From positions 5,766,001 to 5,830,000 of the forward strand of contig NZ_CP120210.1 of the NCBI RefSeq assembly GCF_029369745.1: 64,000 bases of DNA, in the 5' to 3' direction. The position numbers were made by a program, and so were the translations under genes. Below are positions 53,498 to 61,807 of this stretch, piece after piece. Numbering within the stretch: the stretch's first letter is position 1; each line of letters opens with the position of its first letter. The notes under the pieces are model-generated. The model worked only from the letters and a program-made list of their open reading frames with translations, was not told the DNA's origin and made no database searches. The DNA comes from Amycolatopsis sp. QT-25 (GTDB taxonomy: Bacteria > Actinomycetota > Actinomycetes > Mycobacteriales > Pseudonocardiaceae).

Positions 53498-53692
53498 GTG
53501 GTGTCCGTCGCCTCCAAAGCCAACCGAATGGCTCGCGGTATCCGTATCAACCAATTGGCGCGCGGTGTCATGCAGACGCGGTGTGCCGGGTTCGTCCCTG
53601 TGAACGCCCATCTGTGCACACCATCTTGCCTGCCTGCGTGCGGGCAGCCCCGGGCCTCCTTGCGACGTGCCACGTCCGAGAGGCATTTGTGA
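53498..53692 (+). CDS. Possible leader peptide coupled to the DEAD-box helicase
   Basis: A 64-codon frame (VVSVASKANRMARGIRINQL onward) occupies most of the helicase leader. Its TGA overlaps the helicase GTG by the four bases GTGA, the same arrangement as true coupled genes in this window. It is basic, with five cysteines in ARGVMQTRCAGF, HLCTPSCLPACGQ. GTG starts at 53498 or 53501 follow a gatgag sequence. I do not recognise a family, and codon use is less biased than in neighbours. It may be a regulatory leader ORF or chance. Confidence 0.4.
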   Translation: MVSVASKANRMARGIRINQLARGVMQTRCAGFVPVNAHLCTPSCLPACGQPRASLRRATSERHL

Positions 53693-55191
53693 CAGTCACG
53701 TTCAATTCCGGCCACACCTCACCGTCGGCCAGGCAGCACCGCAAGCCGCGCACCCGCCCCGCGGGTGACGCGATGCTGCACGACGACGCCGTCGAGAGTG
53801 TCAAGGCCACCACCTGGGCGGAGCTCGGGCTTCCCGAGCCGCTGCTGCGGGCACTGGCCGACGCCGGTATCACCACCCCGTTCCCGATCCAGTCGGCGAC
53901 CATCCCCGACGCGCTCGCCGGCCGCGACGTGCTGGGCCGCGCCCAGACCGGTTCCGGCAAGACCCTGGCCTTCGGCCTCGCGATGCTGACCCGGCTCAAC
54001 GGCGGCCGCGCCCGGCCGAAGCACCCGCGTGCGCTGATCCTGGTCCCGACCCGCGAGCTGGCCATGCAGGTCGCCGACTCGCTGACCCCACTGGCCAAGT
54101 CCCTCGGCCTGTGGTGCCGCACCGCCGTCGGCGGCATGGCCTTCACCCGCCAGGCCGACGCGCTTTCCCGCGGCGTCGACCTGCTGATCGCCACCCCCGG
54201 CCGGCTGTCGGACCACGTCCGACAGGGCACCGCGTCGCTGTCGGACTGCACCTTCATCGCGCTCGACGAAGCCGACCAGATGGCCGACATGGGCTTCATG
54301 CCGCAGGTCCGCGAGATCCTCGACCTGACCCCGCGTGACGGCCAGCGCCTGCTGTTCTCCGCCACCCTCGACGGTGACGTCGACCGCCTGGTCCGCGCGT
54401 ATCTGACCAACCCGGTCACGCACTCGGTCGCCCCGTCGACCGCCAGCGTCACCACCATGGACCACCACGTGCTCCAGGTGTCGCACCAGGACAAGCAGGA
54501 CATCATCACCGAGATCGGCGCCCGCGAGGGCCGCACGATCATGTTCGTCCGCACCAAGCACCACGTGGACCGCCTCACCGAGCGCCTGCGTGAGAAGGGC
54601 GTCCACGCGGCCGCGCTGCACGGCGGCAAGACCCAGGGCCAGCGCAACCGGGTCCTCGCGGACTTCAAGGAAGGCTTCGCCCCGGTCCTCGTCGCCACGG
54701 ACGTCGCCGCACGCGGTATCCACGTCGACGACATCTCGCTGGTGCTGCACGTCGACCCGGCCGCCGACCACAAGGACTACCTGCACCGCGCCGGCCGCAC
54801 CGCGCGCGCCGGGGCGTCCGGTGTCGTGGTCACGCTGGTCACCCACGACCAGCGCCGCATGGTGCGCCGGATGACCGACCGCGCCGGTGTCCGCGCCGAG
54901 CAGACCACGGTCCGCCCTGGCGACGCCGAGCTCGCTCGCATCACCGGTGCGCAGCAGCCCAGCGGCGAGCCGGTCGTCGAGCGTCGCCGTGAGTCGCCGC
55001 GTCGTGGCGGTGGCCGCGGTTACGGTGGCGGCGACCGCGGTGGTTACCAGGGCTCCCGCGAGGGTCACGGTCACCGCGAAGGCGGCCGTCCCGGCGGCTT
55101 CCGCGGCCGCCCGCGTCGTGGCGAGTCCGGTGGCGGCAGCGGCCGTCCGCAGCGTCCGGGCGGTCGCCCGCGTCGCAGCTACGACAGCTGA
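53689..55191 (+). CDS. DEAD-box ATP-dependent RNA helicase
   Basis: A 500-residue RNA helicase from GTG 53689 (ATG 53773 is a shorter alternative). All motifs are present: Q motif with TTPFPIQ, AQTGSGKT (I), PTRELA (Ia), TPGRL (Ib), DEADQ (II; Asp-Glu-Ala-Asp), SAT (III), then the second domain with MFVRTKHHVDRL (IV), ATDVAARGIHVDDI (V) and HRAGRTARAG (VI). The tail (about 430-500) is Arg/Gly-rich (RGGGRGYGGGDRGGYQGS), as in cold-shock RNA helicases. A long leader with a coupled ORF precedes it. Likely acts in ribosome assembly or mRNA turnover. Confidence 0.93.
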   Translation: MTVTFNSGHTSPSARQHRKPRTRPAGDAMLHDDAVESVKATTWAELGLPEPLLRALADAGITTPFPIQSATIPDALAGRDVLGRAQTGSGKTLAFGLAMLTRLNGGRARPKHPRALILVPTRELAMQVADSLTPLAKSLGLWCRTAVGGMAFTRQADALSRGVDLLIATPGRLSDHVRQGTASLSDCTFIALDEADQMADMGFMPQVREILDLTPRDGQRLLFSATLDGDVDRLVRAYLTNPVTHSVAPSTASVTTMDHHVLQVSHQDKQDIITEIGAREGRTIMFVRTKHHVDRLTERLREKGVHAAALHGGKTQGQRNRVLADFKEGFAPVLVATDVAARGIHVDDISLVLHVDPAADHKDYLHRAGRTARAGASGVVVTLVTHDQRRMVRRMTDRAGVRAEQTTVRPGDAELARITGAQQPSGEPVVERRRESPRRGGGRGYGGGDRGGYQGSREGHGHREGGRPGGFRGRPRRGESGGGSGRPQRPGGRPRRSYDS

Positions 55192-55230
55192 CCCGACCGA
55201 CGCCGGTCCCTCCGGCGGGCTAGTGCCATG

Positions 55231-55271
55231 AAAGGTCCTTTCCTTGCAAAATTTGCGAGGAAAGGACCTTT
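55231..55271. repeat. Palindromic repeat copy after the helicase gene
   Basis: Arms of 20 bases (aaaggtcctttccttgcaaa and its complement with one G-T pair) are centred on 55251. It is nearly the same sequence as the inner part of the palindrome at 2758, 52 kb away. It starts 39 bases after the helicase stop and precedes bioF by 64 bases on the same strand. Confidence 0.85.
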
Positions 55272-55334
55272 CCTTGCGTTCGCTGCGGGGACCACCACGT
55301 CCATCGGGAAAAGGCGGATGGGAGACTGCGGGAT

Positions 55335-56522
55335 GTGACTTCTCCCGGCCCCGCTCCGCAGCACCTCCCGCCCGACCAGGTCTTCGACTGGCTCGACGTG
55401 GAGGCCGAGAAGCGGGCCGAGGCCGGGCTGGTGCGCAAGCTGCGCATCCGGCAGGCGCGGGAACCGGAGCTGGACCTCGCGGGCAACGACTATCTCGGGC
55501 TCGCCAGGGACAAGCGGGTCGCCGGTGCGGCCGCGGCGGCCGCGCTGCGCTGGGGCGCCGGCGCGACGGGCTCCCGTCTCGTCTCCGGCACCACCGAGAT
55601 CCACGCCGAACTCGAGCACGAGCTCGCCCGCTTCTGCGGCACGCAGGCGGCGCTGGTCTTCTCGTCCGGTTTCACCGCGAACCTCGGCGCCGTCACGGCC
55701 CTGTCCGGCGCGGATTCGGCGATCGTCACGGACAAGTACATCCATGCCTCGCTGATCGAGGGCTGCCGCCTGTCCCGTTCGGACATCGCCGCCGTCGCGC
55801 ACAGCGATCCGAACGCCTTCAAGCACGCGCTGGCGACCCGCCGCAAACCGCGCGCGCTCGTCGTCACCGATTCCGTCTTCTCCGTCGACGGTGACCTCGC
55901 CCCGCTGGAGCAGCTCGCCGGTGTCTGCCGGGAGCACGGCGCCTCACTGCTCGTCGACGACGCGCACGGTTTCGGCGTCCTCGGCGAGGGCGGCCGCGGG
56001 GCCGTCCACGCGGCGGGGCTCTCCGGCGCGCCGGACGTCGTCACCACCATCACGCTCTCGAAATCCCTTGGCGCACAAGGCGGAGCGGTGCTCGGGCCGC
56101 GTCGCGTGATCAAACATCTGGTGGACACGGCGCGCAGTTTCATCTTCGACACCGGCCTCGCGCCCGCCAGCGCCGCCGCCGCGCTGGCCGCGCTCACCGC
56201 GTTGAAGGCCGAGCCGGAGCTGGCCACGAAGGTGACCGAAGCCGCCGGAAACCTCGCGATGCACCTGAAGTCGGCGGGTTTCCGGGTCGGTCTCCCGGAC
56301 GCCGCGGTGATCTCGGTGCAGGCGCCGTCGCCGGAATCGGCCGTCGCGTGGGCGGCCGCTTGCGCCGATCAGGGGGTGCGGGTCGGCTGCTTCCGCCCGC
56401 CGTCCGTGCCCGACGGCATCTCCCGCCTGCGCCTGACCGCACGGGCCGACCTCACCGAGACCGACGTGGACCGCGCGGTCGGGGTGATCACGGCCGCGGC
56501 GCCTCCCGGCGCCACATCGTGA
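55335..56522 (+). CDS. bioF: 8-amino-7-oxononanoate synthase
   Basis: PLP enzyme of biotin synthesis that condenses pimeloyl thioester with L-alanine. 395 residues from GTG 55335. The alpha-oxoamine synthase features are LAGNDYLGLARDKRV, GATGSRLVSGTTEIHAELEH, VDDAHGFGVLGEGGRG and the PLP Lys243 in TITLSKSLGAQGG. No other bio genes are nearby, so it stands alone; a closely related KBL-type activity cannot be excluded. Its last 35 bases overlap the end of a converging GNAT gene. Confidence 0.88.
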   Translation: MTSPGPAPQHLPPDQVFDWLDVEAEKRAEAGLVRKLRIRQAREPELDLAGNDYLGLARDKRVAGAAAAAALRWGAGATGSRLVSGTTEIHAELEHELARFCGTQAALVFSSGFTANLGAVTALSGADSAIVTDKYIHASLIEGCRLSRSDIAAVAHSDPNAFKHALATRRKPRALVVTDSVFSVDGDLAPLEQLAGVCREHGASLLVDDAHGFGVLGEGGRGAVHAAGLSGAPDVVTTITLSKSLGAQGGAVLGPRRVIKHLVDTARSFIFDTGLAPASAAAALAALTALKAEPELATKVTEAAGNLAMHLKSAGFRVGLPDAAVISVQAPSPESAVAWAAACADQGVRVGCFRPPSVPDGISRLRLTARADLTETDVDRAVGVITAAAPPGATS

Positions 56523-57000
56523 GGTGCGGGATGCCGTCTTCCAGGAACTCGTCGCCTTCGACGACGAAGCCGTACTTGGCGTAGAAGTCCTTCGCGTACG
56601 TCTGCGCGTCGAGCACACACGGCGCGTCCCCGATCCCCGCGAGCGCGGTCTCCATCAGGCGTCCCGCGAGGCCCTTGCCGCGTGAGCGGACCGCCGTGCA
56701 CACCCGGCCGATGCGGAAGGTTCCGCCGGCGTCCTGCAACACCCGCAGATACGAGTCGACGGCGACCGAACCGCCGATCCAGAGGTGCCGGGTGCCGGGC
56801 AGGAGGTCGCGTCCGTCGATCTCGTGATACGCGCAATCCTGCTCGACGACGAACACGTCCACGCGCAAGCGGAGGATGCCGTGCAGCTGGGCGGCCGTGA
56901 TCTCGTCACCGGCGACGGACAGGGGGAACGACGTGGTCTCGGTGATCGGGGTGTCGGTGCTCACGTCCACTTGGTAGCACATCGGACGTGAAGAAGGCAT
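56488..57000 (-). CDS. GNAT acetyltransferase, ElaA-like
   Basis: A 170-residue protein. LHGILRLRVDVFVVEQDCAY and YHEIDGRDLLPGTRHLW mark the ElaA group, and IGRVCTAVRSRGKGLAGRLM is the acetyl-CoA loop (SRGKGLA). DFYAKYGFVVEGDEFLEDGI and PHLTMWRRE form the C-terminus. Substrate unknown. The ATG at 57000 lies 3 bases after the end of the downstream-strand neighbour protease gene; its own 3' end overlaps bioF. Confidence 0.87.
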   Translation of the reverse strand: MPSSRPMCYQVDVSTDTPITETTSFPLSVAGDEITAAQLHGILRLRVDVFVVEQDCAYHEIDGRDLLPGTRHLWIGGSVAVDSYLRVLQDAGGTFRIGRVCTAVRSRGKGLAGRLMETALAGIGDAPCVLDAQTYAKDFYAKYGFVVEGDEFLEDGIPHLTMWRREAPRP

Positions 57001-57003
57001 CGA

Positions 57004-57837
57004 TCAGCCGATCAGCCCGCGCTTGTTCTGCTGGGAGATCTCGTTCGCGAAGTACGAGACACGGGTGTAGACGCCCGGCTTGTTCGGCTTCGCACAGCCA
57101 TCGCCGAACGACACGATCCCGATCAGGGTGTCGCCCACCATCAGCGGTCCGCCCGAATCACCCTGGCAGGCGTCGATCCCGCCTTCGGGGTAACCGGCGC
57201 ACACCATGTCGCTCGGGTCGTAGCCCGAGTACGCGGTGCGGCAGGTCTTGTCGTTGACCACCGGGACGACCGCGCTGCGCAGGTAGTCCGACCGCGCGCC
57301 GCCGTCGGCGATGCGGCCCCAGCCGAGCACGGTCGCTTTCGTGCCTTCGCTGTACAGGTCGGCACTGCCGTTGTCGGCGACCTTCGCGGGCCGGTACGGC
57401 AGCTGACCGCTGACCGTCATCACCGCGATGTCGTCACCCTTGCCGGGGTCTCCCTGGTAGCCGGGACTGACCCACATCTTCGAAACACGCAGCTCCACGC
57501 CGTCCTTCGTGCGTTTGTCCTCGCGTCCGGCGATCACCCGGACGTCGGCACGGTCGACCGCGACCGCGCAGTGCGCCGCCGTCGCGACCGTCGTGGAGCT
57601 GACGATCACGGCACCGCAGTACTGGTTGCCGCCGCGATCGGCCAAGTAGACCGCGTACGGGTGCTGCGAGATCGACGCCTTGCCGCCGCCGACGATCCTC
57701 GGCTGCGCGGCGCTGTCCGGTCCGTTCACCGCGCCGTCGTCCGCCGACGCGCTGGTGACCGCGACCGGGACCATCACGGCCGTCGCGAGGACCGCTCCGA
57801 CCGCGAGCAGCAGGGCGCGACGTGACTTCTTGGGCAT
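57004..57837 (-). CDS. Secreted trypsin-like (S1) serine protease
   Basis: A 277-residue exported protease from the ATG at 57837 (gaaggga ribosome-site region). A signal peptide ends near TSASAD (about 32) and a short propeptide leads to the mature start RIVGGGKASISQHPYAV at Arg47-Ile48. The triad is His89 (TAAHC), Asp136 (GDDIAVM) and Ser228 (GDSGGPL). Asp222, six residues before Ser228 (IDACQGDSGGP), gives trypsin-like Arg/Lys specificity, matching Streptomyces trypsin. Six cysteines allow three disulfides. Confidence 0.93.
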   Translation of the reverse strand: MPKKSRRALLLAVGAVLATAVMVPVAVTSASADDGAVNGPDSAAQPRIVGGGKASISQHPYAVYLADRGGNQYCGAVIVSSTTVATAAHCAVAVDRADVRVIAGREDKRTKDGVELRVSKMWVSPGYQGDPGKGDDIAVMTVSGQLPYRPAKVADNGSADLYSEGTKATVLGWGRIADGGARSDYLRSAVVPVVNDKTCRTAYSGYDPSDMVCAGYPEGGIDACQGDSGGPLMVGDTLIGIVSFGDGCAKPNKPGVYTRVSYFANEISQQNKRGLIG

Positions 57838-58483
57838 GTTCTTTCCCTTCACCGGGGCGTACGTACGGTCAAACCCTGGGAAGTCATTCGACTCCAGCGC
57901 GTACACGAGCGGTCGCGCATACCCTAATCGCAAAAAGCCCGAGGTGGTGTCACTGAAACGGGTGGACCCGTGCTCACCCACCGCAGCTGTCACGTGGGAT
58001 CTCGTCCGGGCCACGGCGAACATCCGGGCCCTTTCATCTCGGCGTGGAGGGTCGGCGCGACGCCGCTTCCCTTGCGGGGCAACGGTTTCGGACTCACCGG
58101 GAACCGGTTCGAGGACACGGTGAATCCCGTTCCGGCCGACGTGCTCGCGCGGTACCCGGCCGCGTGATCCGACGTTGTTCTTCGGGGATTTCGACGTTCA
58201 CGCGCATATCCGGGGGAAATGCTCGTGAACGCTTCCGAGGCGAATCCAGCCGTCACCGTGTTCGGGCAGTTGTTCGCCGCGAAGTTCCCGACCGAGGCGG
58301 CAGGCAGGCGAAAGACGTGCGCGTGACCTTTCCCCCGACAGGGGGCGGGAACGACACCACCGCCTTCGTCCGCCGTCCGGCCCGCGGCCGGCCGGACCTG
58401 GGGCGCCGGGCCGGGAACAACCGGCCGTCGTGACAAGTTGGCTAGAGTCGGAACCACCCGCTCCCGCCGCAAAGGAAGACAGC
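57838..58483. other. 646-base gap without a convincing gene
   Basis: The left part should hold the protease promoter. Two protein-like stretches occur on the plus strand, LTGNRFEDTVNPVPADVLAR near 58090-58160 and MLVNASEANPAVTVFGQLFA near 58220-58280, neither with a good start signal or recognised family, so they may be gene remnants. The mycothione reductase gene has an aaaggaag ribosome site just before its GTG. Confidence 0.4.
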
Positions 58484-59878
58484 GTGCCCCACTACGACCT
58501 GGTGATCGTCGGTACCGGATCGGGTAACTCGATCCTCGACCAGCGCTTCGCGGACTGGAACACGGCGATCGTGGAGAAGGGCACGTTCGGTGGCACCTGC
58601 CTGAACGTGGGCTGCATCCCGACGAAGATGTTCGTGCACGCCGCCAACGTCGCGGCCACCCCTCTTTCGTCGGCGAAGTTCGGCGTCGACGAGGAGCTGA
58701 CCGGGATCCGCTGGCGCGACGTGCGCGACCGGATCTTCGGGCGGATCGACCCGATCGCCGCCGGTGGACGCGAGTACCGCGTCGAGCACGAGGACAACAA
58801 GAACGTCACCGTGTACGAGGGCGAAGGCCGTTTCACCGGGCACAAGGAGCTACGGGTCGGCTACCCCGACGGCCGCCCCGCCGAGACGATCACCGCCGAC
58901 CGGTTCGTGCTGGCGGCGGGCGGGCGCCCGGTGCTCCCGGACATCCCCGGTCTCGCCGAAACCGGCTACCACACCTCCGACACGGTGATGCGGCTCGACG
59001 AACTGCCGTCGAGCATCGTGATCCTCGGCGGCGGGTACATCGCGGCCGAATTCGCGCACGTTTTCGCTTCGTTCGGGGTGAACGTGACCGTGATCAACCG
59101 GTCCGGCACGCTGCTGCGGTCCGAGGACGACGACGTCAGCGCCCGGTTCACCGAACTGGCCGCCCAGCGGTTCGACGTCCGGCTCGACCGGAAGACCGTC
59201 CGCGCGCGCAAGACCGCGTCAGGCGTCGCGCTGGACCTCGAAGGCCCGGAAGGCGCCGAGACCGTCGAAGCCGACGTGCTGCTGGTCGCCACCGGCCGCA
59301 AGCCGAACTCCGACCTCCTCGACGTCGCCGCCACCGGGGTCACCACCGGCGAGCGCGGGCACGTCGTGGTCGACGAATACCAGCAGACCGTGGTCGACGG
59401 GATCTACGCGCTCGGCGACATCTCGTCGGTGCTCGAACTGAAGCACGTCGCGAACCACGAGCAGCGCGTCGTGCAGCACAACCTGCTGCACCCGGACGAG
59501 CGGATCGAGGCCGACCACCGGTTCGTCCCGCACGCGGTGTTCACCTCGCCGCAGGTCGCGTCCGTCGGGCTGACCGAACGCGAGGCCCGCGAGCGCGGCG
59601 TCTCGTACGTGACGTCGCACCAGGATTACGCGGGCATCGCCTACGGATGGGCGATGGAGGACACCACCGGCTTCGCGAAGCTGCTCGCCGACCCGGCCAC
59701 CGGGCAGCTGCTGGGCGCGCACATCATCGGCCCGCAGTCGTCTTCGGTGATCCAGCCGCTGATCCAGGCGATGAGCTTCGGGCTGGACGCGAAGAGCATG
59801 GCGCGCGGGCAGTACTGGATCCACCCGGCGATGCCGGAACTGGTCGAGAACGCGCTGCTGAACCTGCCGCTGGACTGA
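58484..59878 (+). CDS. mtr: Mycothione reductase
   Basis: NADPH-dependent flavoenzyme that reduces the disulfide of mycothiol, the actinobacterial low-molecular-weight thiol. 464 residues from GTG 58484. The FAD motif VIVGTGSGNSILDQRFADW and the redox motif GTFGGTCLNVGCIPTKMF (Cys39, Cys44) are typical of Mtr, which differs from lipoamide dehydrogenase by GTGSGN. The NADP motif is SIVILGGGYIAAEFAHVFAS. The C-terminal YWIHPAMPELVENALL carries the catalytic His-Glu pair. It is followed by a strong hairpin terminator. Confidence 0.93.
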   Translation: MPHYDLVIVGTGSGNSILDQRFADWNTAIVEKGTFGGTCLNVGCIPTKMFVHAANVAATPLSSAKFGVDEELTGIRWRDVRDRIFGRIDPIAAGGREYRVEHEDNKNVTVYEGEGRFTGHKELRVGYPDGRPAETITADRFVLAAGGRPVLPDIPGLAETGYHTSDTVMRLDELPSSIVILGGGYIAAEFAHVFASFGVNVTVINRSGTLLRSEDDDVSARFTELAAQRFDVRLDRKTVRARKTASGVALDLEGPEGAETVEADVLLVATGRKPNSDLLDVAATGVTTGERGHVVVDEYQQTVVDGIYALGDISSVLELKHVANHEQRVVQHNLLHPDERIEADHRFVPHAVFTSPQVASVGLTEREARERGVSYVTSHQDYAGIAYGWAMEDTTGFAKLLADPATGQLLGAHIIGPQSSSVIQPLIQAMSFGLDAKSMARGQYWIHPAMPELVENALLNLPLD

Positions 59879-59890
59879 TCCTCCACCGCG

Positions 59891-59937
59891 ATCAGTCACC
59901 TGCTTGCGAGATTCCCCGGGGCAAGCAGGTGACTGAT
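59891..59937. terminator. Hairpin terminator between converging genes
   Basis: atcagtcacctgcttgc (59891-59907) and its exact complement (59921-59937) enclose 13 bases. It lies 12 bases after the mtr stop and 9 bases before the end of the converging gene. Its sequence does not belong to the TGAAGG repeat family; it may be a second family. Confidence 0.8.
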
Positions 59938-59946
59938 TGCGGGTGT

Positions 59947-60423
59947 TCAGACAACGCGCTCGCAGGCGCGGGCCCCGTTGCGCGCCGCGAGCGCGCTCAC
60001 CGCGTTCCTCTCGCTGTCCGAGGCGCCCATCAAGGCGGGCGAGCGGGCTCCGTCCCGTCGGAACCGCTCCCCCGCCTCGACGTACCGGCGGATCGCCGCC
60101 AGGAAGTCCTCCCGCGCGGATGCCGCCCCTCCGGGCACCGCGCGGACCCCCGTCGCCCCCTTGAGGACGTCCCTGGCGTCGTCCACCTTCACCGCGACGT
60201 GGTGCCGCCACTTGCGCAGCTCCGTCGCGGCGTCCCCCCGTGGATCCGGCCAGTAACGCTCGATCTCGGCGCCACTGTCCTTCCCCACCTGTACGCACAC
60301 CCGGTCCACGGCGCGGTAGAACTCGTGCGGCGTGACCACCGGCGCGGGCCGTTGCGGCGCCAAGGCGACGCACACCGCGGCGAAACCCGCCAAGGCCGCC
60401 CCGTACGCCGTTCCCTCCACCAC
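59947..60423 (-). CDS. Predicted exported or membrane-anchored protein of unknown function
   Basis: About 158 residues from a GTG at 60423 (a second GTG at 60420 gives VEGTAYGAALAGFAAVCVAL), chosen because the hydrophobic N-terminus then forms one span and the sequence upstream contains the promoter. The rest is a helical soluble domain, HEFYRAVDRVCVQVGKDSGA, ELRKWRHHVAVKVDDARDVL and FLAAIRRYVEAGERF, with two cysteines. No family recognised. It is preceded by a strong promoter with two operator-like dyads. Confidence 0.55.
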   Translation of the reverse strand: MVEGTAYGAALAGFAAVCVALAPQRPAPVVTPHEFYRAVDRVCVQVGKDSGAEIERYWPDPRGDAATELRKWRHHVAVKVDDARDVLKGATGVRAVPGGAASAREDFLAAIRRYVEAGERFRRDGARSPALMGASDSERNAVSALAARNGARACERVV

Positions 60424-60445
60424 GCCAACCCCCGGACCCAAGTTT

Positions 60446-60515
60446 TTGAACAGGTTCAACTCACTTAGGGTATGGCTCCGCCCCGGCGGGGTCAAGAAGT
60501 TTTGAACGCGTTCAG
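60446..60515 (-). promoter_or_regulatory. Promoter with paired TTGAAC-N2-GTTCAA operators
   Basis: On the minus strand, ttgacc (60495-60490) and taccct (60472-60467) are spaced 17 bases, a good sigma-A-type promoter for the gene starting at 60423. Two dyads flank it: ttgaacaggttcaa at 60446-60459, overlapping the expected transcription start, and ttgaacgcgttcag at 60502-60515, overlapping the end of the MFS gene. Both are TTGAAC-N2-GTTCA(A/G), 56 bases apart, suggesting a cooperatively bound repressor. They differ from the actinobacterial LexA box, which has a four-base spacer and CGAAC arms. Confidence 0.65.
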
Positions 60516-61780
60516 ACGAAGCGGCGACGACCGGCGAGAGCCCCGAAGGTCATTTGGGCGGCGAAGACCACGAGCATCATGATCCAGGGAACGGTCCAGG
60601 CGTGCGTGAGATCGTGGAGCAGCCCGAACAGGAAGGGTCCGACGGCCGCCATCAGGTAACCGATACCCTGGGCCATCCCCGACAACCGCGCGGTGTCCGC
60701 ACCGGAGCGCGCCCGGAGCGCGATCACCGTCAACGCGAGCGAGAAGACGCTCATCCCGAGCCCGATGAGAAGGCACCACAACAGGGGCGAGGCGGCGGGA
60801 GCGACCATCATGCCGACCATGCCGACGAAACCGGGAACGCCCAGCCCGACGATCCAGGGGCTCTGGCTGCGGTGCCGCGCGGCCATCGGCGCCACCACGA
60901 GACTGATCGGAACGGCGATGAGCGAGATCAACCCGAGCAGCAGCCCGGAATCACCCTTGCTCACCCCCGCGTCGATCATCACCTCCGGCAGCCAGCCCAT
61001 CACGACGTAGGCCAAAAAGGCCTGAGTACCGAAGAAAAGCGTGACCATCCAGGCAAGGGGGCTTCGCAGCAACGATCGCCCGCTACCCTGCTTGCCTGCC
61101 TCCGGAACGGGCACCCGTCCCGCACCGCGGGCTGCGAGAATCCAGACGAGGAGTGCGAGCACCGCCAGCACCGACCAGGCGCCGAGACCTTGGCGCCAGC
61201 CGCCGAACGCGCTCTCCAGGGGAGGGGTGAGCGCGGATCCCAAGGCGCCCCCGCCCTGCAGAGCGGCGGTGTACACGCCGGTCATCATGCCGACACGTGC
61301 CGGGAAGGAGTCCTTGATGACGACCGGGATCAGCACGTTCGCCAAGGCGATCCCCGCCGTGGCGACCAGTGTTCCCCCGAGTACGACGTACGGTCCGTCG
61401 AGCACGCGCAGCACCAGGCCGACGCCCAGCACCGACAGGGCGGCCGCGATGGCCGCGCCGACGCCGAACCGGCGGGCCAGCGCGGGCGCGGCGAATCCGG
61501 CGCCGGCGAAACACAGGCCGGGGAGCGTGGTGAGCACGCCGGCCCAGGTCGCCGTGGCACCGAGGTCGTCGCGCATCTCGCCGAGGATCGGGCCGACGCT
61601 GGTGATCGCCGGGCGCAGATTGAGGGCCACCAGGATCACCGCGACACCGAGCAGGACGCCGCCGGTGATCACCCCCGGCCGCCACTCCGTTTCGATCGAA
61701 CCTTCGAGTTCAAGGCTTTCGTCGAACGAGGAAGCGGATTTTCGGGAGTTGACACGCACGTCGGCTAGTATCACATACAT
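60512..61780 (-). CDS. MFS transporter, CynX/NimT-like
   Basis: A 422-residue exporter or importer with 12 predicted spans from the ATG at 61780; later in-frame starts are possible because the first 35 residues are hydrophilic. LNLRPAITSVGPILGEMRDD is the typical CynX/NimT first-helix signature and GYLMAAVGPFLFGLLHDLTH the eleventh. CynX-type proteins move cyanate, 2-nitroimidazole or similar small anions. It is divergent from a FadR-type regulator gene across 27 bases, so the regulator likely controls it. Confidence 0.88.
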   Translation of the reverse strand: MYVILADVRVNSRKSASSFDESLELEGSIETEWRPGVITGGVLLGVAVILVALNLRPAITSVGPILGEMRDDLGATATWAGVLTTLPGLCFAGAGFAAPALARRFGVGAAIAAALSVLGVGLVLRVLDGPYVVLGGTLVATAGIALANVLIPVVIKDSFPARVGMMTGVYTAALQGGGALGSALTPPLESAFGGWRQGLGAWSVLAVLALLVWILAARGAGRVPVPEAGKQGSGRSLLRSPLAWMVTLFFGTQAFLAYVVMGWLPEVMIDAGVSKGDSGLLLGLISLIAVPISLVVAPMAARHRSQSPWIVGLGVPGFVGMVGMMVAPAASPLLWCLLIGLGMSVFSLALTVIALRARSGADTARLSGMAQGIGYLMAAVGPFLFGLLHDLTHAWTVPWIMMLVVFAAQMTFGALAGRRRFV

Positions 61781-61807
61781 AGGATGATTGGATGAAGGGA
61801 CAACGCT

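Noticed and set aside
58218-58328. 36-residue plus-strand ORF
   Set aside because: The ribosome-like sequence is too close to the ATG and the peptide has no recognised relatives; treated as part of a remnant region.
60446-60459. LexA (SOS) box
   Set aside because: The dyad has a two-base spacer and TTGAAC arms; the actinobacterial SOS box has CGAAC arms separated by four bases.
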